A DNA stretch of 35,895 bases from Candidatus Coprenecus pullistercoris (GCA_019116965.1 DXAT01000059.1:1-35895); one strand, 5' to 3'. Numbered from the stretch's first letter, positions 16,180 to 24,858 are shown. Made by a program: numbers and translations. Notes: generated by a model not told the origin, from the letters alone.

Positions 16180-17986
16180 GATTCTCTCATATGCCAGGCC
16201 GTACAGCCGTTTCTGGCCGGGTTACCTGATTTTCTCCATCCTGTCCGTAATTTTCGGTGTGGTCAACTATGCCCTGATCAAGCCTTTGGTGGAGGTGCTT
16301 TTCAGTCCGGACGCAGTGGAGAAATACTCCACGATGCCTGATTTCTCGCTCAGCGTAGAGTATTTCTACGGAGTATTCCAGTACTACCTGACCAAAATCA
16401 TGGTGGCGAGCGGTCCGCTGCGGGGCCTGCTGTTTGTCTGCATGGTGCTTATCATCACTTCTTTCCTGTCCAATCTGACCAGATTCCTGTCCCAGAAGAT
16501 ACTGGTCAACATGAAGACCTATGTGATGAAGAATATCCGTACCGACCTGTTCAATAAGATTACGCGTCTCAATGTGGATTATTTCCAGGACAAGCGGAAG
16601 GGAGACATCCTCTCGAGCGTGTCCAATGATGTCAATGAGGTACAGAACAGTGTGGCCAGCAGTTTTCATATAATTTTCCGTGAGCCGCTTCTGGTGATAG
16701 GTTTTCTTGCCGGTCTGTTCTACATGTCTCCCAAACTCACTATACTGACGCTCATAACCCTCCCCATATCGGCTTTTGTCATAGGGGCGGTGAGCCGTAA
16801 GCTGAAACGCGGAGCCACACAGACCCAGGCTCTCATGGGGCGTATCATAAGTCATTTCGAGGAGGCCATATCCGGGGCCAGGATAATCAAGGCGTTCAAT
16901 GCTCAGAAATATGTCCAGGCCGGTTTCGACCGCACCAACGAGGAACATAAGGCACTCAGCCGCTCCATATTCACCCGTCAGGAACTTGCCTCTCCGCTGT
17001 CGGAGTTCCTCGGCATATCGGTAGCCGCCGCAGTTCTTTTCTACGGTGGTATCCTGCAGATGCGCGGCGAGCTCGGCATGGGCCTGTCGGATTTCATAGT
17101 GTATATCGCGTTCTACTGGAGAGTGCTTGAGCCGTCCAAGGCGATAGCCTCGGCTTATTCCAATATCCAGAAGGGGCTGGTGTCAGGCAACAGGATATTC
17201 GCCATACTTGACGCAGTCCCGTCCATACGCAAGGCAGAGCATCCGGTGCATGTGTCCTCGTTCGAGCATGAGATAGAGTACCGCCATGTCTCCTTCAAGT
17301 ATTCCGCGGACTATGTTCTCAAGGATATCTGCCTGACTATTCCCAAAGGGAAGATGATAGCCGTCGTCGGGCCTTCCGGAGCCGGAAAGACCACTCTCGC
17401 CGACCTTCTGCCGAGGTTCTACGATGTCAGTGACGGCGCTATATATATTGACGGAGTGGATATACGGCAGTACTATCCCAAGGAACTTATCTCGCTGATG
17501 GGCATAGTCACGCAGGAGGCGATTCTCTTCAATGATACGGTCCGCAACAACATTACCTTCGGTATGGAGCATGTTACGGAAGAGGATGTGAAACGGGCAG
17601 CCCGCATCGCGAATGCCGATGAGTTCATCATGCAGATGGAAAACGGATACGACACCAATATAGGAGACCGGGGCGGTAAGCTCTCGGGAGGCCAGCGTCA
17701 GAGGATAGCGATAGCGAGGGCCGTACTGAAGAATCCTCCGATACTGATTCTTGATGAGGCCACTTCTGCTCTTGACACAGAGAGCGAGCGCTTGGTGCAG
17801 GAGGCCCTGACCAATCTTATGAAAAACCGTACTTCCATAGTCATCGCGCATCGTCTGTCCACTATACAGCACGCGGATGAGATAGTGGTGATGAAGGAGG
17901 GTCGCATCGTCGAGCGCGGTACTCACGCCCAACTTCTAAAGGAAGGAGGATTGTACTCGCATCTTTGTGACATGCAGGCATTTTGA
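16163..17986 (+). CDS. msbA: MsbA-like ABC exporter (fused membrane and ATPase domains)
   Basis: A 607-residue half-transporter: an ABC type-1 membrane domain (about 15-330, six segments) fused to an ATPase domain. Walker A is GPSGAGKTTLADLL (from about 403), the signature is LSGGQRQRIAIARA (from about 507), and Walker B is ILILDEATSALD, followed by the switch His in VIAHRLSTIQHAD. The best fit is the lipid-A/phospholipid flippase MsbA or a related lipid exporter of the inner membrane. A kdsD gene in the same run supports an LPS role, but substrate specificity cannot be read from sequence. Starts inside the end of the DUF4834 gene. Confidence 0.85.
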   Translation: MKTFGRILSYARPYSRFWPGYLIFSILSVIFGVVNYALIKPLVEVLFSPDAVEKYSTMPDFSLSVEYFYGVFQYYLTKIMVASGPLRGLLFVCMVLIITSFLSNLTRFLSQKILVNMKTYVMKNIRTDLFNKITRLNVDYFQDKRKGDILSSVSNDVNEVQNSVASSFHIIFREPLLVIGFLAGLFYMSPKLTILTLITLPISAFVIGAVSRKLKRGATQTQALMGRIISHFEEAISGARIIKAFNAQKYVQAGFDRTNEEHKALSRSIFTRQELASPLSEFLGISVAAAVLFYGGILQMRGELGMGLSDFIVYIAFYWRVLEPSKAIASAYSNIQKGLVSGNRIFAILDAVPSIRKAEHPVHVSSFEHEIEYRHVSFKYSADYVLKDICLTIPKGKMIAVVGPSGAGKTTLADLLPRFYDVSDGAIYIDGVDIRQYYPKELISLMGIVTQEAILFNDTVRNNITFGMEHVTEEDVKRAARIANADEFIMQMENGYDTNIGDRGGKLSGGQRQRIAIARAVLKNPPILILDEATSALDTESERLVQEALTNLMKNRTSIVIAHRLSTIQHADEIVVMKEGRIVERGTHAQLLKEGGLYSHLCDMQAF

Positions 17987-18018
17987 CGGGACTTAAACGA
18001 AGACTAAAATAAAAGTGT

Positions 18019-19680
18019 ATGAAACCTGATTCATTGAACAAGATTATTGAGGATAGCATAAGGAAAAACTGGGACTGCCCGGCATTGTCGGACTACAATG
18101 GTGTGACACTGTATTACAGGGATGTCGCCAGGAAGATAGAGAAGATACATATCATGTTGGAGATGTGCGGACTGCACAAGGGCGACAAGATAGCCATCTG
18201 CTCCCGCAACCAGGCCAACTGGGCGGTGTCGTTTCTCGCGGCCCTGACCTATGGAGCCGTACCCGTGCCTCTGCTGCATGAGTTCAAGAGCGGCAACATC
18301 TACCATTTGGTCAATCATTCCGAGGCCAGGGTTTTCTTTGTCGGAGACATGGTGTGGGAGGGGCTTTCCCAGTCCGAGATGCCCGGCCTCGACGCCATTA
18401 TCCTTATGAACGACTTTTCCCTGCTCTATGCTTCCAATGACAAGATAGTGCAGACCAGGGAGCACCTCAACGAACTTTTCGGTAAGAAGTATCCTCACAG
18501 TTTCAATCCTGACTGCATCAGTTACTACAAGGACTCTCCGGAGGAACTGGCTATCATCAATTATACTTCCGGAACATCCGGATTCTCCAAGGGAGTGATG
18601 CTCCCGTACCGTTCGCTGTTGTCCAATGTCCTGTTCGGGTTCGAGGTACACGGCCATCTGGACAACGCCTCCAACTGCGTCTCCATGCTGCCTACAGCGC
18701 ACATGTACGGTATGATGTTCGAGTTCTTGGTGGAGTTCTGTTCCGGCAGTCATGTGCATTTCCTTACAAGACTTCCCACCCCAAAGATTATCCTCGACGC
18801 CATGGGCAAAATCAAGCCGGACCTCATCGTCACCGTGCCGCTGGTCATCGAGAAGATATACAAGAAGAAGCTCGAGCCTATCATCAACCGCCGGGATATC
18901 CGTCTGCTGCTCAGGCTTCCCGTAATCGACGAAAAGATACTCAGAAAGATCAATAATCAGCTTGACGAGGCTTTCGGCGGCAAGTTCGATGAGGTGATTA
19001 TCGGAGGAGCCGCGTTCAACCGCGAGGCAGAGGCTTTCTTCCGCCGTATCGGATTCCGCTTTACGGTGGGCTACGGTATGACAGAGTGCGGCCCCATCAT
19101 AACATACGCCCGCTGGAACGAGACCAAGCTCTACTCCTGCGGCAAGGCGGCCCCGAGGATGCAGGTCATGATAGACTCACCGGATCCGCAGAACATCCCC
19201 GGAGAGATTCTCGTCAAGGGAGACAATGTGTTCATAGGCTACTACAAGAACGAGCAGGCTACGGCGGAGGCCTTCACCGAGGACGGATGGTTCCGTACCG
19301 GTGATATGGGCGTGATTGATTCCGACGGGTTCCTGTTCATCAAGGGGCGGTGCAAGAGCATGATTCTCGGACCTTCAGGTCAGAATATATATCCTGAGGA
19401 GATAGAGGGCGAGATCAACAACATGCCGTATGTGATAGAGTCTTTGGTCATCGAGGACAACGGCGGACTCAGGGCACTCGTCTATCCGGATTCCGAGATG
19501 GCGGCTGCGGACGGTCTGACAAAAGAGGAGCTTCTTGCCCGCATACAGCAGTGTGTCAAGGATATGAACGCGCATCAGCCTAATTATTGCAAGGTGGGTG
19601 CCGTGGAACTTTTCCCCGAGGAATTCGAGAAGACTCCTAAGAAGAGTATCAAGAGATATCTTTATCAGCGTACCAAATAA
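18019..19680 (+). CDS. AMP-forming acyl ligase (long-chain acyl-CoA synthetase-like)
   Basis: A 553-residue ANL-superfamily enzyme that activates a carboxylic acid with ATP. The P-loop-like motif is YTSGTSGFSKGVMLP (from about 181). Others are GYGMTECGPIITYA, the hinge region DGWFRTGDMGVIDSDGFLFIKGR (split here as DGWFRTGDMGVID and FLFIKGR), SMILGPSGQNIYPEEIE, and a C-terminal lysine in FEKTPKKSIKRYLY. This fits a fatty acyl-CoA or acyl-ACP synthetase. It starts 32 bp after the ABC exporter, so fatty-acid recycling or lipid supply near the exporter is a reasonable guess. Confidence 0.85.
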   Translation: MKPDSLNKIIEDSIRKNWDCPALSDYNGVTLYYRDVARKIEKIHIMLEMCGLHKGDKIAICSRNQANWAVSFLAALTYGAVPVPLLHEFKSGNIYHLVNHSEARVFFVGDMVWEGLSQSEMPGLDAIILMNDFSLLYASNDKIVQTREHLNELFGKKYPHSFNPDCISYYKDSPEELAIINYTSGTSGFSKGVMLPYRSLLSNVLFGFEVHGHLDNASNCVSMLPTAHMYGMMFEFLVEFCSGSHVHFLTRLPTPKIILDAMGKIKPDLIVTVPLVIEKIYKKKLEPIINRRDIRLLLRLPVIDEKILRKINNQLDEAFGGKFDEVIIGGAAFNREAEAFFRRIGFRFTVGYGMTECGPIITYARWNETKLYSCGKAAPRMQVMIDSPDPQNIPGEILVKGDNVFIGYYKNEQATAEAFTEDGWFRTGDMGVIDSDGFLFIKGRCKSMILGPSGQNIYPEEIEGEINNMPYVIESLVIEDNGGLRALVYPDSEMAAADGLTKEELLARIQQCVKDMNAHQPNYCKVGAVELFPEEFEKTPKKSIKRYLYQRTK

Positions 19681-19695
19681 ACATTTCGACAGGAG

Positions 19696-20118
19696 ATGAC
19701 AAAACAGGAACAGTTTGACCGCAGCTATCTTGAGATGGCAAAGGTGTGGGCGAAGAATTCATATTGCACGCGCAGGAAAGTCGGAGCCCTGCTGGTCAAG
19801 GACCGGATGATTATCTCGGACGGTTTCAACGGAACCCCCTCCGGCTTCGAGAACATCTGCGAGGATCCCGCAACGGGCAAGACCAAGCCCTATGTGCTGC
19901 ACGCCGAGGCCAACGCCATCACCAAGGTAGCCAAGTCCGGAAACAACAGCCAGGGCGCCACCCTGTATGTCACTGACGCGCCTTGTCTCGAATGCGCCAA
20001 ACTCATCATTCAGGCCGGCATACGCCGCGTGGTGTACATTATCGAGTACAGTGTTAGGGACGGCATCGAGCTGCTCCGCAGGGCGGGAATAGAAGTCTGC
20101 AAGTATGATAATATCTAA
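19696..20118 (+). CDS. dCMP deaminase-like cytidine/deoxycytidylate deaminase
   Basis: A zinc-dependent deaminase of 140 residues, likely converting dCMP to dUMP for thymidylate synthesis (ComEB/DCD family). The zinc site is complete: HAEANAI (His and catalytic Glu) and PCLECAK (two Cys). The N-terminal segment CTRRKVGALLVKD and GFNGTPSGFENICED are typical of dCMP deaminases and separate it from tRNA or cytosine deaminases. It lies 15 bp after the acyl ligase and 11 bp before the S41 protease gene on the same strand. Confidence 0.9.
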   Translation: MTKQEQFDRSYLEMAKVWAKNSYCTRRKVGALLVKDRMIISDGFNGTPSGFENICEDPATGKTKPYVLHAEANAITKVAKSGNNSQGATLYVTDAPCLECAKLIIQAGIRRVVYIIEYSVRDGIELLRRAGIEVCKYDNI

Positions 20119-20129
20119 TCGGGAAAGTC

Positions 20130-21713
20130 ATGTCTTCTGAAAACAGCAACAGACTGAAGATTCTCCTTCTGTCGATAGTGATGATTCTCGTGGGAAGCAT
20201 TCTTACGAGAGTGTGGGATATGCGCCGGGAGAGAGCGCAGCTGCGTACCGGACACGGATGGGACAAGCTCGAGCTCGTTCTGAGCCAGATAGAGGAGAAC
20301 TATGTGGATCAGGTGGACTACAAAAGGGTAACGGAGGATGTGCTTCCGCTTATACTCAACGAGCTGGATCCTCATTCGGTGTACCTGCCTCCCCGCAGTC
20401 TCGAGGAGGCCGATGCAGAACTTGAGGGCAACTTTGACGGTATAGGCATTACCTTCAATGTTCCGGAGGATACGGCAATAGTCATAAATGCGATTCCGGG
20501 CGGACCGTCAGAGCGGGCCGGCATTATCTCGGGCGACCGTATCATAGCTGTGGACGGCGATACCGTAGCCGGAGTACATATCGACCAGGATACACTTGTG
20601 AGTATGCTGAAAGGGGTGTCCGGCTCAAAAGTGCGTCTCGATATACTCCGCGGAGGCGAGATGGTGGAATTCGATGTGATACGGGACAAGATCCCGGTAA
20701 AGAGCATCGATGTGGCATATATGATAGACGATACGACGGGGTATATGAGACTGTCCAAGTTTACCAGGACCAGCTACGAGGAGTTCGAGGCTGCCCTTCC
20801 GCGCCTTCAGGAGGCAGGCATGCGCAGGCTTATATTCGATCTCCGCGGCAACACCGGAGGCTATCTTGACCAGGCTTTGCTTCTGTCCAACGAGTTTCTG
20901 CCTCAGAAGAGCCTGATTGTCTACATGGAGGGCGCGCACCGTCCCCGTCAGAATTTCTATGCCGACGGTACCGGCAAGTGTCAGGGTCTGCAGCTTTCGG
21001 TGCTGATAGACGAGAACAGCGCTTCCTCAAGCGAGATTTTTGCCGGAGCCATGCAGGACAACGACAGGGCCGTGATATACGGCCGCCGCAGCTACGGCAA
21101 GGGTGTCGTACAGGAACCGATATATTTTACCGACAACTCCGGAATACGCCTTACAGTTGCCCGTTTCTATACGGCAACGGGACGCTGCATCCAGAAACCT
21201 TATACACCGGGAGGCGTAGACTATATGTATGACATATACGAGCGCTACCGTCATGGTGAGATGACAGATGCAGACAGCATTCCCCGTAATGATTCCCTGA
21301 AATACATGACACCCAAAGGCAAGGTGGTCTATGGCGGCGGAGGCATAATCCCGGATGTGTTCGTACCCATAGATACGGTAGGGGTGACGGACCTGCTGGT
21401 AACGGTCAACCGTCAGGCTCTTGCGGTGAAATATTCGTCGGAAGTCGCCGACCGGTATCGGAACCGGCTCAGGCAGGTGACGGACCTGGAGGAACTCAAC
21501 TCCCTTCTCGACAGCATGGATCTTGAAGCAGGCTTCCTGGCTTATCTGCGGAGGCGTGGAGTTGAAGCGGACAGAGCGCAGTGGCAGCAGTCACGGGAAG
21601 TGATACTTACCCAGCTCAGGGCTCTTGTCGGACGGTATTCAGCCTTGGATGACGAAGCTTTTTATCCTATCCTCGCGACGGTGGACAATGTTGTCCGGAC
21701 TGCGGTGAAGTAG
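20130..21713 (+). CDS. S41 family C-terminal processing protease
   Basis: A periplasmic tail-specific serine protease (CtpA/Prc family), 527 residues. Residues 12-28 form a membrane anchor (LLLSIVMILVGSIL). A PDZ domain covers about 90-185 (IGITFNVPEDTAIVINAIPG, GIISGDRIIAVDGD). The catalytic serine lies in ENSASSSEIFAGAMQ (near 297) and the general-base lysine in RRSYGKGVVQEP (near 321). The last 120 residues are helical. It is the last gene of the plus-strand run and is followed by the tRNA-Leu promoter with no obvious terminator between them. Confidence 0.93.
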   Translation: MSSENSNRLKILLLSIVMILVGSILTRVWDMRRERAQLRTGHGWDKLELVLSQIEENYVDQVDYKRVTEDVLPLILNELDPHSVYLPPRSLEEADAELEGNFDGIGITFNVPEDTAIVINAIPGGPSERAGIISGDRIIAVDGDTVAGVHIDQDTLVSMLKGVSGSKVRLDILRGGEMVEFDVIRDKIPVKSIDVAYMIDDTTGYMRLSKFTRTSYEEFEAALPRLQEAGMRRLIFDLRGNTGGYLDQALLLSNEFLPQKSLIVYMEGAHRPRQNFYADGTGKCQGLQLSVLIDENSASSSEIFAGAMQDNDRAVIYGRRSYGKGVVQEPIYFTDNSGIRLTVARFYTATGRCIQKPYTPGGVDYMYDIYERYRHGEMTDADSIPRNDSLKYMTPKGKVVYGGGGIIPDVFVPIDTVGVTDLLVTVNRQALAVKYSSEVADRYRNRLRQVTDLEELNSLLDSMDLEAGFLAYLRRRGVEADRAQWQQSREVILTQLRALVGRYSALDDEAFYPILATVDNVVRTAVK

Positions 21714-21752
21714 AAATTTTCAGGGCAGAGATACAACTTGGGAAAAAAGTAT

Positions 21753-21760
21753 TATCTTTG
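21753..21760 (+). promoter_or_regulatory. Probable -7 box of the tRNA-Leu promoter
   Basis: TATCTTTG fits TAnnTTTG and lies 39 bp before the tRNA. A TTG at 21738-21740 is too close (12 bp) to be a standard -33 box, so only the -7 element is claimed. Confidence 0.55.
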
Positions 21761-21799
21761 CACTCCCATTATCGGAAATAACGATAGATAGAAGTGTCT

Positions 21800-21883
21800 G
21801 CCCGGATGGTGAAATTGGTAGACACGCTAGTTTCAGGGACTAGTGGCCGAAAGGCTGTGCAGGTTCGAGTCCTGTTCCGGGCA
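21800..21883 (+). tRNA. tRNA-Leu (anticodon CAG)
   Basis: The cloverleaf can be folded by eye. Acceptor GCCCGGA (21800-21806) pairs with TCCGGGC (21876-21882), with discriminator A at 21883. The D arm is GTG...CAC; the anticodon stem is CTAGT/ACTAG around loop TTCAGGG, giving anticodon CAG. A long variable arm GGCC-GAAA-GGCT, typical of class II tRNAs, is followed by T arm GCAGG-TTCGAGT-CCTGT. CCA is not encoded. A mobile element is inserted at its 3' end and supplies the sequence after the discriminator base. Confidence 0.95.
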
Positions 21884-23417
21884 CCCAGTCGGAATCTTCC
21901 GTTTTTTCGGAAGATTCTTTTTTTATATCCCCGCGTAACCTGTTGGTCTCTTGATAGATGATGTCGAGCATCCTGTTGTACGAGCAGGTTCGATAATTTT
22001 TTCCGTCAAATTCGATTTTTTCGGGAAATATCGAACCTAACAGCAGGACTTTGACTTCCGGCTTTGCTGACCTGAAGAAATCCCCGAGGTTGCCGATAAT
22101 ATTGATGGAATAATCCAGTTTGTCTTTAACTTTCAAATCCCTGCTCAGTCTCAATGCCTCTATTCTTTCTTTGAGGTTGCCAATCTGTTTGTTTAATCTC
22201 TCCAAAGATTGGTCTTTTTCTGCTTTGGATATTTGGCCGTCATAGAACAAGTCCCTGACCCTATCCGCTCTGTTTTGGATGTTCTGCATCTCTGCACTGA
22301 GTTTGTCGGCATTTGCCCTGTTCTCTCTAATTTTCTCTCCTCTGATATCATGCAGTATCTCGTTATAAAGTTCCAATACCGCTCTGTTCGGTTTTAACCC
22401 CGATGTATAATGGGCAAAGCCGTCATTGACCTTTTCTGCCCGGACATTGAGGTGCTTGTGGTCGTGATTGCAGAAATAATATGTGTACTTTCCCCCGTGC
22501 CCTGTCGTTGTCGCACCAGTCAGAGGATGGCCGCAGACAGGGCATACTAAGAATTTTCTCAGATACAGCTCTGGATTGATATTCCTCTTTGCAAGTTTTG
22601 GTGTCCGGCGGCGTTTGCCCTCCAGAACATCCTGAACTTTGTAGAATGTATCCCGGCTGATGAGGGCTTCGTGCTTGCCTTCTACAAATTGTTCCGGGTC
22701 GCCCTTGTATGCCGGAACGCGTATGATTCCCATATAGAACTTATTCCTGAGCATATCAAAGAAAGATGACTTAGGAACGAAAGGACACCACTTCTTCCTG
22801 ATTAGAGCAGGATTCTCCAGTCCCTTTGCGACCTCCTCAAACGCCTTTTTGATGGCAGGAGCCTTGGCCTTGTCTATCTCTATCCAGCATTCGTGCTTCC
22901 CGACCCTCACATTTCTGTATCCCCGAGGGGCTTTGCCGACCCACTCGCCTCTCATCAGGTGTTCATGGTTGCCGTCCTTTGTCCTTGCTGCGATTTTATT
23001 GTCTTCCGTGTGCGCATTACCGCACTGCATGGCGAACAGCAGTGACCAGTCCGGCATGGTGAAATCTATGGGAGATTCTATGGCATTGATTTCAACTCCC
23101 AGCTCATCATAGAACTTACGCTTGTATGTAAATGCGAATTCTGTGTTACGGGCAAACCTGTCCCAGCGGAGGAACAGGAGTTTCTGTACCTTGCCCTTAT
23201 GTCTCCGGCAGTATTCATACACTCTTTTCATCTCTGGCCGTCTAAGGTCATGGTGCTTGGCGGAGTAATCCTCCTTATACGGCTGTTCATCGCCCACTAT
23301 GTTGTAATTATGGTTGGCGCAGTGTGCCCTCAGCAATCTTTCCTGAGCCTCCAGTCCCAGCCCATACTCAGCCTGCTCGTCCGTGCTGACCCTCGTGTAT
23401 AGAATAACATTTGTCAT
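21840..23417 (-). CDS. Large serine recombinase (integrase), 3' end inside tRNA-Leu
   Basis: A 525-residue site-specific recombinase, presumably the integrase/excisionase of the element. The resolvase-type catalytic domain starts YTRVSTDEQ with nucleophile Ser11 and has LRWDRFARN (83-91). A 'recombinase' DNA-binding domain follows (about 155-270; KAPRGYRNV, FDMLRNKFYMGIIR). A zinc ribbon has Cys292, Cys295 and Cys316 (CPVCGHPL, YYFCNHDH), then a coiled-coil-rich region (about 360-430). The last 14 codons (VPGTGLEPAQPFGH) and the TAG stop at 21840-21842 are read from the antisense strand of the tRNA; the stop lies in its anticodon stem. In an excised circle the C-terminus would differ (see findings). 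Its start overlaps the stop of a 59-residue gene as ATGA. Confidence 0.93.
   Translation of the reverse strand: MTNVILYTRVSTDEQAEYGLGLEAQERLLRAHCANHNYNIVGDEQPYKEDYSAKHHDLRRPEMKRVYEYCRRHKGKVQKLLFLRWDRFARNTEFAFTYKRKFYDELGVEINAIESPIDFTMPDWSLLFAMQCGNAHTEDNKIAARTKDGNHEHLMRGEWVGKAPRGYRNVRVGKHECWIEIDKAKAPAIKKAFEEVAKGLENPALIRKKWCPFVPKSSFFDMLRNKFYMGIIRVPAYKGDPEQFVEGKHEALISRDTFYKVQDVLEGKRRRTPKLAKRNINPELYLRKFLVCPVCGHPLTGATTTGHGGKYTYYFCNHDHKHLNVRAEKVNDGFAHYTSGLKPNRAVLELYNEILHDIRGEKIRENRANADKLSAEMQNIQNRADRVRDLFYDGQISKAEKDQSLERLNKQIGNLKERIEALRLSRDLKVKDKLDYSINIIGNLGDFFRSAKPEVKVLLLGSIFPEKIEFDGKNYRTCSYNRMLDIIYQETNRLRGDIKKESSEKTEDSDWVPGTGLEPAQPFGH
21868..21884 (+). repeat. Left attachment repeat (attL) inside tRNA-Leu
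   Basis: AGTCCTGTTCCGGGCAC, the T-arm and acceptor 3' end of the tRNA. It recurs at 30467-30483 as AGTCCGCTTCCGGGCAC (15 of 17 identical, last 10 perfect). The two copies bound the element carrying the serine recombinase. Confidence 0.75.
21892..21924 (+). terminator. Element-borne Rho-independent terminator behind tRNA-Leu
   Basis: A perfect 10-bp stem, GAATCTTCCG (21892-21901) and CGGAAGATTC (21908-21917), with loop TTTTTT and a run of seven T. It serves the plus strand directly after the tRNA. On the other strand the same bases encode the Lys/Glu/Ser-rich end of the recombinase. Confidence 0.85.
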
Positions 23418-23593
23418 TTCAAATCGATTGGTTCATGGTTAGTAATCGGGTTAATATCGGCCTCATCACTTTCATTCATCACCTGTATCGAGGCCAACTG
23501 ATACAGATAATCCCTCAACTCTTTCAGTGTACCGTTGTCTGTCTTGCAATCATAGTTTTTCAGTATGGCGGCACACCGCTCCAGCGACAGCAT
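23414..23593 (-). CDS. Small protein (59 residues) coupled to the recombinase
   Basis: A short gene reading MLSLERCAAILKNYDC at the start and ending NHEPIDLK. It is not recognised. Its TGA overlaps the recombinase ATG (ATGA), a strong sign of a real, translationally coupled cistron. The protein is mostly helical in appearance (LERCAAILKNY, LKELRDYLYQLASIQVM) with an acidic tail. Position suggests a recombination directionality factor or other recombinase accessory, but that is inference from location only. Start chosen at the first ATG after an in-frame stop (TAA five codons upstream). Confidence 0.7.
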   Translation of the reverse strand: MLSLERCAAILKNYDCKTDNGTLKELRDYLYQLASIQVMNESDEADINPITNHEPIDLK

Positions 23594-23806
23594 TTCATGG
23601 TAGTCTTATCGCATTATTCGCCATTTCAGCTGCCTTTGCCGATGTTCGTGGCAAAGGAACTTGTACGCCCAGGACGGCTTGGCCCTGTCGGTATGTTACC
23701 TTGTTTTACAGATGTCTTGACGCTGACTGTTTTCTTGATGTCCTGTGCGGACTTATTATAGCCGGGAGTTCCGGCAAGGTGCTGTGCTGTTTCCTCACCT
23801 TCTGCG
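23594..23806 (-). other. Leader of the recombinase transcript
   Basis: About 210 bp between the predicted promoter (23807-23838) and the 59-residue gene. It holds a reading frame open from 23826 to the TGA at 23626 (66 codons, for example KKTVSVKTSVKQGNIPTG) without any ATG, GTG or TTG. It also holds a nine-codon ORF, MANNAIRLP, at 23624-23595, whose stop lies one base before the ATG of the 59-residue gene. The first may be a gene remnant, and the second could allow reinitiation. Confidence 0.4.
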
Positions 23807-23838
23807 CAAATATATGCAGTTGAGATTTAAAAACCAAA
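23807..23838 (-). promoter_or_regulatory. Promoter for the recombinase transcript
   Basis: On the minus strand TTTG (plus 23835-23838), exactly 20 bp, then TATATTTG (plus 23807-23814). This is a full match to the Bacteroidota TTTG-N19-21-TAnnTTTG consensus. Transcription would start near 23800, between the small resolvase gene and the 59-residue gene. Confidence 0.75.
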
Positions 23839-23874
23839 TTCAATGCGCACTTATAATCCGCTTTGCGCTCAGAT

Positions 23875-24510
23875 TTACTTGAGGATTTGACATAGTTTTC
23901 TGAGAGTATTTATGGATGTCCCGGTGATGGCTCTGACATTTCTGAGACTGATTCCCTTATGTAACAGTGCGATTTCTTTGGCGTACTGCTCGCGATATTT
24001 GCTCTCGGATTTCCTGTATGTAGAGGGCCTGCCCATTTTGATGCCTTCAGCCCGGCACTTGGCGATATACTGATTGCGACCCGACGCCATCCGCTCTTTG
24101 ATGGTCAGGCGTTCCATCTGCGCTATCTCCAACAAGATGGTCGTAATCAGGGATGCCACGGGATTCACATTGCCGTCCGGGGTCAGGGTCTCTAAATTAT
24201 AGTTCTTGACAAAGAGGCTGACCTTATGCTCGTTGAGGGCCTGAATGATTCTCAACGCCTCCAGTGTATTTCTGCCGAGCCTACTGATTTCAAGGCAGAC
24301 GACTCTCCGTATATCGTTGGACTTCACGAATTCTATCAGTTCCACTATTTCCGGCCTCTCCTTATTTCGCTTGGCCCCGGACACCTTGTTGGCGAACTCC
24401 CTGACCACCTCCCAGCCCACCTTTGAACAATACTCCCGAAGTTCAGTCAACTGCCGCTGATACTCCTGCTTATCCGTTGACACCCTTGCCAGGATTACCA
24501 CCTTGTCCAT
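23875..24510 (-). CDS. Small serine recombinase (resolvase/invertase family)
   Basis: 211 residues from the ATG at 24510: MDKVVILARVSTDKQEY with nucleophile Ser11, FANKVSGAKRNKERPE, CLEISRLGRNTLEAL, and a long E helix region TTILLEIAQMERLTIKERM. The C-terminal HTH (HKGISLRNVRAITGTSINTLRKL, shortened here as GISLRNVRAITGTSINTL) is that of resolvases and invertases. A TTG at 24525 keeps the frame open, but a strong GGAGG (24519-24523) sits 8 bp before the ATG and decides the start; such a site is unusual in this phylum. It may resolve element dimers or act with the large recombinase. It follows the WYL_2-like gene closely. Confidence 0.92.
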   Translation of the reverse strand: MDKVVILARVSTDKQEYQRQLTELREYCSKVGWEVVREFANKVSGAKRNKERPEIVELIEFVKSNDIRRVVCLEISRLGRNTLEALRIIQALNEHKVSLFVKNYNLETLTPDGNVNPVASLITTILLEIAQMERLTIKERMASGRNQYIAKCRAEGIKMGRPSTYRKSESKYREQYAKEIALLHKGISLRNVRAITGTSINTLRKLCQILK

Positions 24511-24518
24511 TTCCTCTG

Positions 24519-24523
24519 CCTCC
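24519..24523 (-). promoter_or_regulatory. Strong Shine-Dalgarno site of the small resolvase
   Basis: GGAGG on the minus strand, 8 bp upstream of the ATG at 24510. It selects that ATG over the in-frame TTG at 24525. Confidence 0.65.
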
Positions 24524-24525
24524 AA

Positions 24526-24858
24526 TCAATAGACCGTGACCATGTTCTCCCAACGGAAACTACGCCAGTTTCCCTTCTCCACATCAAAATAGGCGGTAGT
24601 GGCATAACGCTCCCGGCTGTCACCGTTGCCGTTGATGTGCTTTTTGGCAAGGCTGCTGTTGGTGGTGCCCCACGCCTCTCTGAGAGAGCCGTCCTTTTTC
24701 ATAAAGACGAAATGCGCTATTCCGTTCTTCATCTGTCGCTTCAACGACTCCACCATCATGGCCTTTGCCCCGGCCATAAACTCGCTGTCGGTTCTCTTCG
24801 CGATGACTGCCATCCTTGTGATGGTTTGATTGTCGGTCGTGATAATCATCGTTTCCAT
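24526..24858 (-). CDS. WYL_2/DUF2693-like SH3-barrel small protein
   Basis: A 110-residue protein, METMIITTDNQTITRMAV at the start, with the core FVFMKKDGSLREAWGTTN and the end YFDVEKGNWRSFRWENMV. This core resembles the small DUF2693 (WYL_2) proteins common on Bacteroidota mobile elements, predicted SH3-like beta-barrels of unknown function. The family call rests on recollection of the K-DGS-REAWGT pattern. It lies between the 90-residue gene and the resolvase in a minus-strand operon read from the promoter at 25185-25216. Confidence 0.65.
   Translation of the reverse strand: METMIITTDNQTITRMAVIAKRTDSEFMAGAKAMMVESLKRQMKNGIAHFVFMKKDGSLREAWGTTNSSLAKKHINGNGDSRERYATTAYFDVEKGNWRSFRWENMVTVY

Noticed and set aside
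23411-23823. Plus-strand ORFs of 98 and 116 codons opposite the recombinase leader
   Set aside because: They overlap each other in different frames, have no family resemblance, and lie over the minus-strand 59-residue gene with its coupled stop-start and the consensus promoter.
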